Part shown: piece after piece, positions 23,551 to 35,684 of the stretch
Layout of the letters: each line of letters begins with the position of its first letter
Numbering within the stretch: position 1 is the first letter of the stretch
Assembly (NCBI GenBank): GCA_033064195.1
Contig: JARBJD010000150.1
Span: 1 to 64,000, forward strand
From: Blattamonas nauphoetae
Lineage: Eukaryota; Preaxostyla; Oxymonadida
DNA: 64,000 nt
Reading direction: 5' to 3'
Notes under the pieces: generated by a model
What the model was told of the DNA's origin: nothing
Seen by the model: the letters and a program-made list of their open reading frames with translations, nothing else
Database searches by the model: none
Made by a program: the position numbers and the translations under genes

Positions 23551-26500
23551 ATGAATACAAGTCGTCTATCGAACGACGTTTGCCTCACCTCCGATGCCTT
23601 GGCCATACTCGATGAGCTCTACGATCTCGTTCAAGCTGCTGCCTCACCTCCTCAGAATGACGACGTCTCGCTAAGCAACCAAACGATTCCTGAAGAATCC
23701 TCCGTATTTATGAAAGCCTGGGCCGCACTCGATAGCTTCTTCAGGCGTGTTCAGAACTTTCGTAACGAACAGTCGCTTCAAAAACAATTCAACAAATTTG
23801 TGTCCGCCTATGGATCACTTCCTACGATAATCAAATCGGATACTCAACAATTTTTTAGTTTATTTAACGTCTGGTGGTCGACTCACCCACGAGACTTTAA
23901 TTCTCCAGAATTTCAACGACGGTATGATGAGATGCGCTATGCATTGGAGTCGTCAGAAACGAAAGCGAAGGAAAAAATTGAACAGCAGAAGAAAAGGAGT
24001 CGTTTGGTCTTCAGAAATCTCCAGATTTCCATTGATTCATCAATCGTTCCACTCCACCAAACGGAGATCCCAAATTTTGAAGAAGATACAGAATATGCAA
24101 AGCCATTCAACAAAGCTAAATATATGTATAAGTCTATATCAACAGTGAAAGACTTCAACAATTTTCTCAAAATGCCTATTGACCTTCTCTTTCGTCCATC
24201 GACATACTCGTTGTTTTCTCACATTCTCTTCAACTCCAATGGATATGTTCGCAGTTATTTCCGGAAGAAACCTAGTCTTTCCAAACCTAGTTTTGTCAAA
24301 AAAATGATTCCATCCATCTATCATGTCGTGACTGGAACACCAGGGATTGGGAAATCAGCGATTCGAATGCCACTCATCACTTTGACCATGAGTCTTGGGG
24401 CCAATGTATGCTTCTTTTATTCAATTTCCACTTTTTTAGGAAGTGAAAACAGCGCGACACGGTGAACCATCGTTCATCTTTGTGAATCGGAATAAGATCA
24501 CGAACACAACAGATCCAATTCCTTGTGATTATGATGAACAATCATTTCAAGACAAACCATTAGATCCAATCGGAAAGGCGAACATCACTATCAACAGAAA
24601 CTCCCATCCGACCGTTCACATCGAAAGAGACACATCCTGCTACACTTACGACGTGTTCATGTGTCAACCATCATCGGAAAACGAAGTATATGACCCAGAG
24701 CAAGTATATTCATCACAAGAATTCATCGGACAGCTGACGGTGCCAAGCATCCATCACTTCCCGCACTTCTTCAAACTGTTTGTGAACCAAGGCAATCAAG
24801 TTGAGAATCGTCTTCGAGGAGCAACATGGCACATTGTGGACGAGTATCATCGCTCTTTTCTTCATCTTTTGCTTCTTCGGACAGCTTTACTCTTCGCAGC
24901 GCACACATCCCTCTTCGTGAACATGTTGTTCTGCTGGCATCTGCAAAGGAAAGATGGGACAAGATAACAACATACAAACAGCTGATTGCTCCGATTTTCT
25001 TGTACAATATGCCGACACTCTTGTTTCCAGAAATGATCAACATGTTCAATGCCATTCCGTGTCCCTACGAATGCGACCCGAAACCAACCTCGCCGATGAT
25101 GAGAGCACAAAATGCCATCCGCCTGCAAGGAATGATTCCACGGGATGTGTTCGCTCAACGCGTCCTGAATACGCAGTATCGTTCCATCCACTCCTCTTCT
25201 CCACAGTTTGATCCGATGAACTATTTCGCACAACCTGCGACTCAAATCGTATCGATTGCACAGTTCGAACCACAAGGAAATGTTTCCATTGGAGACAACA
25301 GAATTCCCGCAATGACTGCCACCACCACTCCAATCTTGGCTCGTGCCCTTGAGGAGGAAGTCAACAAGAATCCACATGCCGTCCGCTGTGCCTACTGCGG
25401 CTCTCTGGTCACTGAGGATTTTCCGAATCATTATTGTAATGGGATGCAAGAATGTTTTCCCTCGATTGAACCGAATCAAGACCTGATTGATCTGGTCTAT
25501 TCGAACAATCCAGACGTTGAGACCACTGATGAACACATTCATCTCACAATTCATATTCCACCTTCGGACAAGCATGACAAAACGAAAGAAGAAGAAAGAT
25601 ATGATGCTTTCGTTGCAGAAACATCTGGCATCCCGCACAAGGGGATGAGCAGTGAGTCGCCGCCCCCACAGCAATCTCCTTCCCCTCAAAAACAATACGT
25701 TGAGGTCACATGCACGAGTGTCATCCCTGATCCGCCAGATGTCTATCGAACGCCGTTCTGTACAAAACAAACAGAAAATGAAGGCCCAGAAGAAGAAGAT
25801 ACGGAAGAAGAAGAAGAAACAGAATCAACACAACATCGCTTTCGGTCTGAAAACGCACATGATGCACCAAGTCGTCCAGTTCCTAGTGGTGTATCAACAC
25901 AGCAGGTGTCAGGATCTCCGAACGCCCTCTCAACCATCATCGACGCACACTGTCTGTGGAGTGGACGTTTCAGAATGAGCTGTGAGCAGGTCGGGAAGTG
26001 TCAATACAAACCAATCAAGCTTAACGAGCAGCCGTACCAATCATTGATGTTTGATTTGCCAAGTGTTGATATCACAGAACCCACACACAACATGCAATAC
26101 ATGCTCCCTGCTGTTCCAAATGCCAGCGTTGATCCACTTGATCTTTACCCAAAGCATGTGGCAAATCAGCTCCGTTCCAAACGCGTCGAAGAGGAGTCTT
26201 TATGGCAAAGGCTGACTTGCATGAATCCTCTCACTGGGATGGGCGATGCAGTTCAGACAGGTGAAAAGGAGCTGACCAAAAGGCCCACAAATGTTACCAA
26301 ACCAACACACAACAAGCAATACATGCTTCCTGCTGTTCCATGTGCCAGAATTGGCCCTCTCGATGTTAGCTCGGAGTCAGTGACCGATTATCTCCGCTCC
26401 AAACGCGTCGAATACGAATACTTTTGGCAGTGGCTGAATCGCAAGAATGCTCCCGCTGGGATGGGTGATGCGCTTGAGGCAGATGAAGCGGAACTGTCCG

Positions 26501-27126
26501 AAAGGATCCGAAACAGTGGAAACGAGAACGAGAAATCACGCGTGACGTGTTTGTTGGCGAGAGAACTCCTTCTGCGATCACGACTCTCGCTCCACAAAAG
26601 AGAGGTCGACGCGGCATGGTTCTTCTTCAGACAGTCAAAGCAGCGCATGGTGCTGAATGACACGGCTGAGGTGGAATACGAACTGATGCTCGCAAGTGAC
26701 AGTGGTCCAGACGCCAGCTTTCGTGGATCTGACGAACTGGACGGAGCCCTCATGAATGCTCGAGACTGCTTCGGACAACGTGCTCAAGAGTTTCCGGAGG
26801 ATTCTAACCTCACGACAATCCACATCGGAATCTGCAATGAGAACCACTTTGCCAGTTTACACAACGTTCCAGAAGTCCAAAAAACATCACAAAGAGAACT
26901 ACAGGAAGAAGCAAAGAAAGTAGAGAAGGGAAAACAAGTCCTGCTGAAGCCAACAATTGTTGTTGAAAAGCAGATCAGAGACAAACCCACACAAACAGAA
27001 AAGGAGTCAACCACAACGGAAACTGATGATGACCAAAAAAGGGCTCCAAAACGACAGAAACAGAAAAAAGATCAACTACCAGAATCTTCACTTCCACCCA
27101 TGCCAACCGACAATCTCATTCCGTAG
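23551..27126 (+). CDS. Crinkler/RHS-like P-loop NTPase, plus-strand copy
   Basis: Exons 23551-24405, 24440-24843 and 24885-27126 give 1166 residues with exact phase. A Walker A motif TGTPGIGKSAIR lies at about residue 262, and a Walker B-like WHIVDD is formed across intron 2. This arrangement resembles the NTPase of Crinkler (CRN) and trypanosome RHS proteins. A zinc-binding-type CAYCG...NHYC cluster follows, then an acidic linker and two copies of a roughly 75-residue repeat (YMLPAVP...LRSKRVEYEYFW). The last about 110 residues are Lys/Glu/Gln-rich and unrelated to the end of the minus-strand copy. Cellular role is unknown; the CRN/RHS relation is based on motif order only. Confidence 0.7.
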
Positions 27127-27543
27127 TTCGAACCCTAATCCACATCTGAAACGTTGAATTTGGGAAAAAGGGCATAAAACTATTATTTTTAGTCTGATCG
27201 AAGCCATTTCAATACTGACATCACTTCTATCTGTTTGTATCCCAAAAAAGTCAGTGATATGATGAGAACAAGCATGATATGATCATCATTCCTCACTTAT
27301 ATCTTTCTTGAACTGCAGGTTGTCACGAACATTCCACAGACTCTCGTTTGTCGGCGACATCGGCGAGCCCAATCCCTGTCCTCTCGGCCTCGGCTTGTTG
27401 AGAAAGTTGATTGCGCAAAGGATGGAGAATCTTTTTGAAACGGATTGTAACGTGAAATGGTTGACCAATATCGAATCAAGAGGAACAATTATGGTTTTGA
27501 TGAAATGCAGTATTAATCCCTTCCTTCGATCGTTTCTTTCTCA
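27127..27543. other. Spacer at the centre of the inverted NTPase pair
   Basis: This is a 417-bp stretch between the two stop codons of the tail-to-tail genes. I see no gene and no obvious inverted repeat in it, so the palindrome is interrupted and centred on unique sequence. The first bases are AT-rich with TTATTTTTAG-like runs that may serve both 3' ends. Confidence 0.5.
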
Positions 27544-30500
27544 TTATGGACCGACTGAACTGTTTCTCCTCCTGGTTGATCGGAGATTGCTGTGAGGAGG
27601 CGACGAACCCTCTCTGTTTGGAAGGTCGACGTGTGAACTCGGGAACGCCGATGAAGATCGGGAGATCTGCAATCTCTTCTCGGCTTTGGAGGGAGGGTCG
27701 AACGGCCCCGAGTCAGTTTTGTCCGTTCTCTTCTGCTTCCCGAAGTCTTTCGCATCGAATTTGGTGCTTGTGTCTGCAGGAAGACCTGTCTCTCCCTTCA
27801 ATTCAATAATCACCATGACACGAGATGAGGTGCCCTCGATGATCCCCACATCAGCATCAAGATTGGAAGTTGTTGTCAGAAATGGGATCAATTCGGCAAT
27901 CATATCAGATAAAGCGTTGACCACTTCATTCTTATTTGTTTCATCCAATGTCTGATGGCATACGGCAATGATTGCATTAAGTCTGTCAATCAGGAGTCGG
28001 GAATTCGTGCGAATGTCGCGTTGGGCGCTCGTGTCAGTTGGAGGAGTGCCAGAAACGGAAGAATTGTCTCCGATCATCATCCGCACTTTGTGTGTGCTTC
28101 CGTTCCCTTCAAGGTTCCCCGAGTGGTGAGGTTCTGAGCCGAGATTCTGTTGGTGTTCTCTGACAAGAGCACTCCATGTGTCACAGTGACTGCGTGCAGT
28201 GTTGAGGATGTTCCCGATTGCGTTTATCATATTGTCAATATCGAGATCCCCAATTTGGTTCTCTTGCGACCTGAATGGTGTGGTCATCGCTCTGATCATC
28301 ATATCTCCTTCGTTCTGAAAGGTTGAATTCAGCTCATTCCGAAAGAAGGCGAGCTGATCCCGATAGCCCGTCTTCCAAGCGATCAGCAACTGCAAAGTCA
28401 ATCCTTCTTTTAGTGTTTGGAGAAGAGCGTTCTCCATCATTGTTCGTTGGGACTCATCCATCATGTGAACAGTAACACCAATCGATTTCAGATGCGATCT
28501 CAATGTGTTCACATGATCTTGAACCTGTTTGAGATGGAATTGGAGGATGTGAAAACACGGATTCAGGAGGATCGGCAAGTCCTGTCCCTCCTGAATCCAT
28601 TGTTCCCAGTTCATCCCGAAGCAGTCTCGAGCATTAATGAGAACTCTCTCCAGTTCGTCAGATCCACAAGAGCTGGTGTCTGGATTACTGTCACTTGCGA
28701 GCATCAGTTCGTACTCCACCTCAGCCGTGTCATTCAGCACCATGCGCTGCTTTGACTGTCTGAAGAAGAACCATGCCGCGTCGACCTCTCTTTTGTGGAG
28801 CGAGAGTCGTGATCGCAGAAGGAGTTCTCTCGCCAACAAACACGTCACGCGTGATTTCTCGTTCTCGTTTCCACTGTTTCGGATCCTTTCGGACAGTTCC
28901 GCTTCATCTGCCTCAAGCGCATCACCCATCCCAGCGGGAGCATTCTTGCGATTCAGCCACTGCCAAAAGTATTCGTATTCGACGCGTTTGGAGCGGAGAT
29001 AATCGGTCACGGTCTCCGAGCTAACGTCGAGAGCGCCTATTCTGGCACATGGAACAGCAGGAAGCATGGATTGAGTGTGGTGCGTGGGTTTGGTAACATT
29101 TGCGGGTCTTTCGGTCAGCTCCATTTCATCCGTCTGAACTGCATCGCCCATCCCAGCGTGAAGATTCAAGCAATTTAGCATTTGCCATAAAGAGTCCTCT
29201 GCGACGCGTTTGGATCGGAGAGGATTTGCCACTTGCTTTGGGTAAACAACAAGCGGATCAACGCTGGCATTTGGAACAGCAGGAAGCATGTATTGCATAT
29301 TGTGCATTGGTTTTGTGATATCAACACTCGGCAAATCAAACATCAATGATTGGTACGGCTGTTCGTTGAGCTTGATTGGTTTGTATTGACACTTCCCGAC
29401 CTGCTCACAGCTCATTCTGAAACGTCCGCTCCACAGACAGTGTGCGTCGATGATGCTGGAGAGAGCATTCGGAGATCCTGACACCTGCTGTGCTGATGCA
29501 AAGTGAGGAGTGACATCGTTTGGTGTTGATTGTGTTCTCCGCATTGCTGAGGGGGGTGGAGGAAAGGGCAATCGGTAGACATCTGGCGGGTCAGGGATGA
29601 CACTCGTGCATGTGACCTCAACGTATTGTTTGTGATGCGAATGAGATTGCATAGTTGGCCACAATCCACTGCTCACCTTCTTGTGCGGGATGCCAGATGT
29701 CTCTGCAACGAAATCAACATTTCTTTCTTCTTCTTTCTTTTTGTCATTCTTGTCCGAAGGTGGAATATGAATTGTGAGATGAATGTGTTCTTCGCTTGAC
29801 TGGATGTCTGGTTTGTTCGAATAAACCAGATCAATCACGCCTTTGTTCGGTCGAATCGCGAGAAAAACATTCATCCATCTGAAAACAATAATGATTCGGA
29901 AAATCCTCAGTGACGAGAGAGCCGCAGTAGGCACAGCGGACGGCATGCGGATTCTTGTTGACTTCCTCCTCAAGGGCACGAGCCAAGATCGGAGTGGTGG
30001 TGGCAGTCATTGCGGGAATTCTGTTGTCTCCAACAGAAACACTTCCTTGTGGTTCGAACTGTGCAATCGATGCGATTTGAGTCGCAGGTTGTGCGAACCA
30101 GTTCATCGGATCAAATTGCGGAGAAGAGGAGTGGATGGAACGATACTGATTATTCAGGATGTGTGGAGTAAACACATCCCGTGGAATCATTCCTTGCTTC
30201 AGGATCGACTTTCGTGACGTCATCATCATCGAATCCTGATCCGTATAGAAGTGATAGGGACACGGAATGGCATTGAACAGGTGAATCATTTCTGGATACA
30301 AGAGTGTCGGCATATTGTATATCATAATCGGAGCAATCAGCTGTTTGTATGTTGTAATCTTTTCCCATCTTTCCTTTGCAGAGGCCAGCAGAACAACATG
30401 TTCATATTGAGGGATGTGTGCGCTGCGAAGAACAAAGCTGTCCGGAGAAGCAAAAGATGAAGAAAAGAGCAATGATACTCGTCCACAATGTGCCATGTTG

Positions 30501-31741
30501 CTCCTCGCAGCCGATTCTCAACTTGATTGTCTTGGTTCACAAACAGTTTGAAGAAGTGCGGGAAGTGATGGATGCTTGGCACGGTCACTTGTCCGATGAA
30601 TTCTGGTGATGAATATAGTTGCTTCGGGTCATATACTTTGTTTTCCGATATTGGTTTACACATCATGACATGGTAAGTGTAGCAGAAGGTATCTTTGTGT
30701 ATGCGAACTGTCTGACGGTCCTTTCTGTTGATTTCGATGGTAGCCTTTCCGATTGGGGGTAATGGCATTGCTTGAAACGATCGCTCATCATAATCACAAG
30801 GAATCGGATCTGTTCCACTTGTGATCAGATTCCGATTCGTAAAGATGAACGCAGGTTCACCGTGTCGCGCTGTTTTCACTTCCTAAAAAAGTGGAAATTG
30901 AATAAAAGGAGTATACATTGGCTCCAAGACTCATGGCTAAAGTGATGAGTGGTATTCGAATCGCAGATTTCCCAATCCCTGGTGTTCCAGTCACGACATG
31001 ATAAATGGATGGAGTCGTTATTTTGGTCCAACGAGGTTTGGAACCATTTATTTCGTCCATATGGAAATAAGTGCGAACATATCCATTGGAGTTGAAGAGA
31101 ATGTGAGAAAACAACGAGTACGTCGATGGACGAAAGAGAAGGTCAATAGGCAGTTTGAGAAAATTGTTTTCGTTTTTCAATGTATTGATAGACTTGTACA
31201 TATATTTAGCTTTGTTGAATGGCTTTGCATATTCTGTTTCTGCTTCGTAATCTGGGATCTCCGTTTGGCGGAGTGGATTGATTGATGAATCAATTGAAAT
31301 TTGGAGGTTCCTGAAGATCATTCGGCTATCTTTCTCCCATTTCTCCAATGTACCGCGTAAGTCAAAATGTAGTTGTAGATATTGTTCATAATAAAAGTTG
31401 TGTGGGTAAGTCGACCACAGACGGTCAAATGAATCATAAACTGTTTCAGTATCCGATTGAGCCTGATAAGGAATTAATTGGTAGGCTGATTTAAATTTGT
31501 TGTAATGGTTTTGAAGCGACTGTTCGATGCGAAAGTTCTGAACACGCCTGAAGAAGCTATCGAGTGCGGCCCAGGCTTTCATAAACATGGAGGATTCTTC
31601 AGGAATTGTTTGGTTGCTTAGCGATACGTTGCCATTCTGAGGAGGTGATGCAGCAGCTTGAACGAGATTGAAGAGTTCATCGAGTATGGTCAAGGCATTG
31701 GAGATGAGGCTAAAGTTGTTCGATAGACGACTTGTATTCAT
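27544..31741 (-). CDS. Crinkler/RHS-like P-loop NTPase, minus-strand copy with a different C-terminus
   Basis: It is homologous to the 23551-27126 gene from the start (MNTSRLSNN) through the Walker A motif, both introns (about 30916-30883 and near 30480-30440), the CAYCG zinc-type cluster and the two-copy repeat, up to NARDCFG. It then continues with a different C-terminal region of about 360 residues, partly helical (MNWEQWIQEGQDLP...), ending in Ser/Lys-rich sequence. Relative to the plus copy the reading frame is interrupted once downstream of the zinc-type cluster, so it may be a recent pseudogene or may use an unseen intron. Gene conversion between the arms is likely. Confidence 0.65.
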
Positions 31742-32431
31742 GAAATGGAGGTGGTGAGCAAATGTGGATTTGTTTTTAAATTCTCATTCAACCCTTTCTT
31801 TTGTTCACAAATCCTCCACAGGCGACATCAATCAGCTCGGACTCCTCGCAGCCACTCATCCCGCCTATCGTGTCCGTGCGCGAGCGGAACGATGTCGTGC
31901 AAGCCATTGGAGAAGGCAATTTTGAAGACTTCACTGCTGAGCTGGATATTTGTCTCAGATAATGTTAACCCATCCATCACCATTTTTATCGGAGCCACAC
32001 ATGATTTTTCTTCATCTCATACATTTATCATCAACCCCGACGATTCTTCATAGTCTTCGTCCTTCACAAACTTAGTCAACACCCAATCGATGGGTTGTCG
32101 ATGACGACACACACGAACGACACGATCACATCCGTCCAGTTCGTCGTTTGCCACATTTCATCAGATTTTGAGTTTGACGATTAAGTTGCCAGTTACCGAA
32201 TTTGACGTGATGATGGATTGGTGACAGTGTGTGGATTTAAGAGAGAATAGAACTTCCTTCGCGAGAGTGTTTGTTCAGAGTAAACCAACATCCAGTTCCT
32301 AGCGGCTCGTGATGTCCAATCTGGAACGACTTGAAGAGTAATTGCTGAGAATGAGGAATCCCGAGGTCGAAACATTTTCACGTTGGGGAGATCGCCAAAG
32401 ACCCCATCTCCCAAAGAACGCATCGGTTGAA
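31742..32431 (+). other. Gene-free stretch with decayed coding shards
   Basis: No complete gene is visible. One frame reads PPIVSVRERNDVVQAIGEGN near 31850-31910 and then FSSSHTFIINPDDSS (about 32000-32050). This looks like real but broken coding sequence, not chance. I do not recognise the family. The last 44 bp carry the conserved kinase-gene upstream block. Confidence 0.4.
32388..32431 (+). promoter_or_regulatory. Conserved upstream block of kinase paralogue 2
   Basis: It shares gagatcgccaaagacc, then ctcccaaagaac, then catcggttgaa with the blocks before 19386 and 36347, ending at the start codon. The likely explanation is a promoter or leader copied with the gene. Confidence 0.45.
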
Positions 32432-34630
32432 ATGACAGATGAAATCAAAGTGCCCGATGGATGCATGTTCCGTTTTTGCCTTTAGAGATAATCCATGTTG
32501 TCCTTTTTGTGCAGATTCATTTGTGAGAACAGTCAGCTCTGGTGTCTTCGGTAATGTTGTGGAAATGATTTCAAAGGAAGACCAGACACATTATGCGGGA
32601 AAGTTAATCCAGTGCATCACACTGAAGGACAGGGAACGAATTGCTCGTGAAATTAGTCGACTTCGAAAGTTCGCGCATCCGGGAATTGTTGGGCTGAAAG
32701 AAGTGGCGTCGATGGACAACTCGAAAGTGATTGTGATGGAACTTGGAGGACAGTCGCTTGCAGATATCGTTCGAGATCACAGATCGCGTGGAGTTCTTGT
32801 GGCTCGCGAAGTTTGTTTTTGAACTGTTGTTTTCTCGTTGATTGTTGTTGATTTTGTTGATCTTTGGGTTGGATATTGTTCTGGGATTGATTATTGTTGT
32901 GTTTGTGTTTCTTGTGATTTGAGGTTGTTTATCGAGTGATGGTTGATGTTTCGTCGGCGCTGAACTTGATGCACAACGACTCAAGTGAGGCGACAGCACA
33001 TGGAGATGTGAAGATGGAGAACATTCTTCTTTTCGGTGGTGGTCACTTCAAACTGTGTTTGTCTTTCTCCTCATCCACTTCATTTTCCCTCTTTGTCAAC
33101 TTTCGCGACTTTTTTCAACCTTTATTCTTATTTCTCTTCCTTCCTCCTGTTATTTTTCGTGTTTCATATTGCTCTTCTTTTGATATCTTGGAGTTCAGGT
33201 GATTTGGGGGCGGCGGAGTCGGAAGATGAGAGCTGCACGCGTTCAGTGATGTCTCAACTGTATGTGTCGCCGGAACGAATGGAATCGGAAACAGGAAGGG
33301 CGACGTGCTCATCGGATGTGTGGGCGTTGGGGATTGTTCTTCACTGGCTTCTGTTTGGAGAGCCGCCTTTCAAGTCTGGAAAGATCGATGGATTGAAACG
33401 AGAAATCTTATCGTTCCGTGTTTCTCAGATTGGGTCAAGTTGTGGAGGAGAAGAACGTGCGCTCCTGATGAGAATGTTGGATCCCGTTTGTTTCTTTGTT
33501 TCATTTCTTTTTTCGTCAATTTGTCTTTTTCTTGTCTTTTCTTCATTTTTCTTCCTTATTTTTTTTGGTTTTCGGTTCAGAACCCAGTGACTCGTGTGAC
33601 GAGTTCCCAATTGTGTTCATTTGGAGTGTTTCGTTGCCTTGTGAACACTCCGTCAGGAGTTTGGAAACTGAAAGTAGCTGACGAAAAGGAGCTCCATTCC
33701 GAAACAGAGAAATTGAAGAAAGAACTCGAAGTGAGAAGGACCGCCCGCATGAGAGCTGTAGAGGATCTGAACATCGAACGTGAAAATCGAAGGAAGGATC
33801 AGGAAAGGATGGATCGATTGGAGAGAGAATTGGCCGAGTTGCGATCCCGTCAAGATCAGCCATCGCTTTCTTCTTCAACTCGACCAGTGCCTCCAGCGAA
33901 CCTGCCCCTCTGCTTCCCGCCTCCTCCTCCAGCACAACCTCCTCTTTCACCACCTCATCATCGTTCTCCTCCGCCTCATCGTTCTCCGTCTCCTCAGCCA
34001 TCACCATCAGCAACTTCTCCACAACCTCCAGGCTCACCACACGAACAACCAACACCCGAAACCGGAGGACAATCGAGAATGGGAGCGGCAGCGATTGATC
34101 TATTCTCCCGAAATCATTGGACTGAGTCTGGAAACGTCTTCACAAAATTACGCGATTCTTATCCTTCGCTGATCTCGTTCGAGTTTGAGAAAGTTGTGGC
34201 TCGTCTGTCATTCACTATCAGAACAGCAGCGAACACTGACTTCGTTGTTGGGATCATCTCGTCCAGACGGAGCAACGATGCTCTCGCAAGGTACTTTCCA
34301 AATCAGAAGGGAGGAGCAGGATGGCGCTTGCATCCAGATTATCGATATGCCATTCAGAACAACAAGACAACCAAAAGAGGATCAGCATGTTTGAAAGGAA
34401 GCGAGGGTCAGCGAGTGGTGTTGGAGGCAGATGGACGAGAAGGAAAGCGAACACTGAAACTGTCGCAAAATAGAAAGACAGCTCCAGTCTACTTCGTGAA
34501 CATCCCAGTTCCCTTCCGATTCGCTGTGTCCATCTACAAGAAAAACGATGCAGTTGAGATTGAGTCAGTTGAAGTTGTTTCCGCGCCCCAGATGGTTGGC
34601 GGAACGAAATCAGTCAAGATGGATGAATGA
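32432..34630 (+). CDS. Protein kinase with SPRY-like C-terminal domain, paralogue 2
   Basis: Exons 32432-32462, 32515-32810, 32924-33056, 33199-33485 and 33581-34630 encode 598 residues. The first four exon lengths (31, 296, 133, 287 nt) are identical to those of the other three paralogues. Catalytic residues are conserved (YAGKLIQ, HGDVKMEN, CDLGAAE, YVSPERM). The glycine loop is SSGVFGNVVEM, so one Gly is replaced by Val. The linker is longer than in paralogue 1: a coiled coil (RKDQERMDRLERELAEL) then a Pro/Ser/His-rich stretch of about 75 residues. The SPRY-like domain closes the protein. Intron 1 uses a GC donor, as in paralogue 1. Confidence 0.8.
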
Positions 34631-34727
34631 AGCGGAACACAGCACTTCACCCTTGCATCATTCTTCTCTCTCATCATTTGTGTTTCGCACACGAATCTGT
34701 CTGGACCAGTCTCTTTCCCTCAGCAGC

Positions 34728-35684
34728 ATGCCATCGTCTTCATTCATCCCATCAGTGTCGCCGACATCTTCACCAATCACATCCTCACTTGCCCAAAGCT
34801 CCCTCCCAAATTCTTCTGTGACAACGACTTCACATCCAACGACAATCGGAGCATCAAAAACGACATCCTCCGAAGTCACTCAGCCTCTCCAGACGTCATC
34901 GTATCCAACAACAACTGCATCAACCCATTCCTCTCAAACTTCGACACCTTTTTCGTTTTCTGGGCTGATCTCAGATTATTCAACATCGCAGTCGACTCGA
35001 CCGACTGATCTGTCTGACTCGTCATCGCCATCTATCTCCAAAACAACTTCAGAACCAATCTCCCAATCACTTTCCTCAGAACTACAATCACCATCCACTT
35101 CAAACATTACAACATCCTCAACGTCGTACGTCCCTCACCGCGTCCGCTCCACTTCTGGCCTCGCCTCGTCTGAACACGTCGGTGGATCAGATGCTCTCGT
35201 GTTCCGGCCAGCCCAACGAATCGAATCGACCGACGTCCAGCTCATCCCAATCCCAGCACCACACAAATCATCCTCAACCTCCTTCTCCACATCGTTCACC
35301 GACACCGAATCGTCGTCTTCATCATTCTCCCAACCACAACCCAAACACCTCAAGCCTGGCGACAGATTCCGCTACAAAATCGGGAAGCAGACAGCGAAGG
35401 AGCTTCGACCGACTCTGAAACCAGTCAATCCCATCGAAGAGAAGCGACTCTCCCTCTTCTGCCCTGTTTCCATCCCCCCAACCAAACTCCGCGAGATCCT
35501 GTGTCTCTTCGGGAACTTCTCGATGCAGGATGTGTGGATGGTGGTGGGTGTGCCGCGGGAGGTGTTGGAGGTCCACCCGCAAGCCAAGAATGTCTCGTTG
35601 TATCGATGCTCAGCAGCTTTCTACTCCGCCGTGCAGGATCAGCGAGTGTGTGTTGTCGTTGGAATGATCAGAAGTGATGAATGA
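34728..35684 (+). CDS. Ser/Thr-rich protein with a conserved-looking C-terminal domain
   Basis: The single frame of 318 residues starts 97 bp after the kinase stop. Residues 1 to about 200 are low-complexity Ser/Thr/Pro. The last about 110 residues look globular (KPVNPIEEKRLSLFCPVSIP, then DVWMVVGVPREVLEVHPQ and VCVVVGMIRSDE). No signal peptide or membrane segment is visible, and I do not recognise the family. Short relics of its 5' end seem to follow paralogues 1 and 3 as well (caacacgaatctttgt-type sequence), so this gene may once have been part of the duplicated unit. Confidence 0.55.
   Translation: MPSSSFIPSVSPTSSPITSSLAQSSLPNSSVTTTSHPTTIGASKTTSSEVTQPLQTSSYPTTTASTHSSQTSTPFSFSGLISDYSTSQSTRPTDLSDSSSPSISKTTSEPISQSLSSELQSPSTSNITTSSTSYVPHRVRSTSGLASSEHVGGSDALVFRPAQRIESTDVQLIPIPAPHKSSSTSFSTSFTDTESSSSSFSQPQPKHLKPGDRFRYKIGKQTAKELRPTLKPVNPIEEKRLSLFCPVSIPPTKLREILCLFGNFSMQDVWMVVGVPREVLEVHPQAKNVSLYRCSAAFYSAVQDQRVCVVVGMIRSDE

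Noticed and set aside
27127-27543. A CRISPR-like or hairpin structure at the palindrome centre
   Set aside because: The spacer is unique sequence without direct repeats or dyad symmetry. The symmetry comes from the two flanking genes.
28637-29318. Plus-strand frames within the minus-strand NTPase gene
   Set aside because: They are antisense shadows that recur identically on the minus strand of the plus copy (26366-26753).
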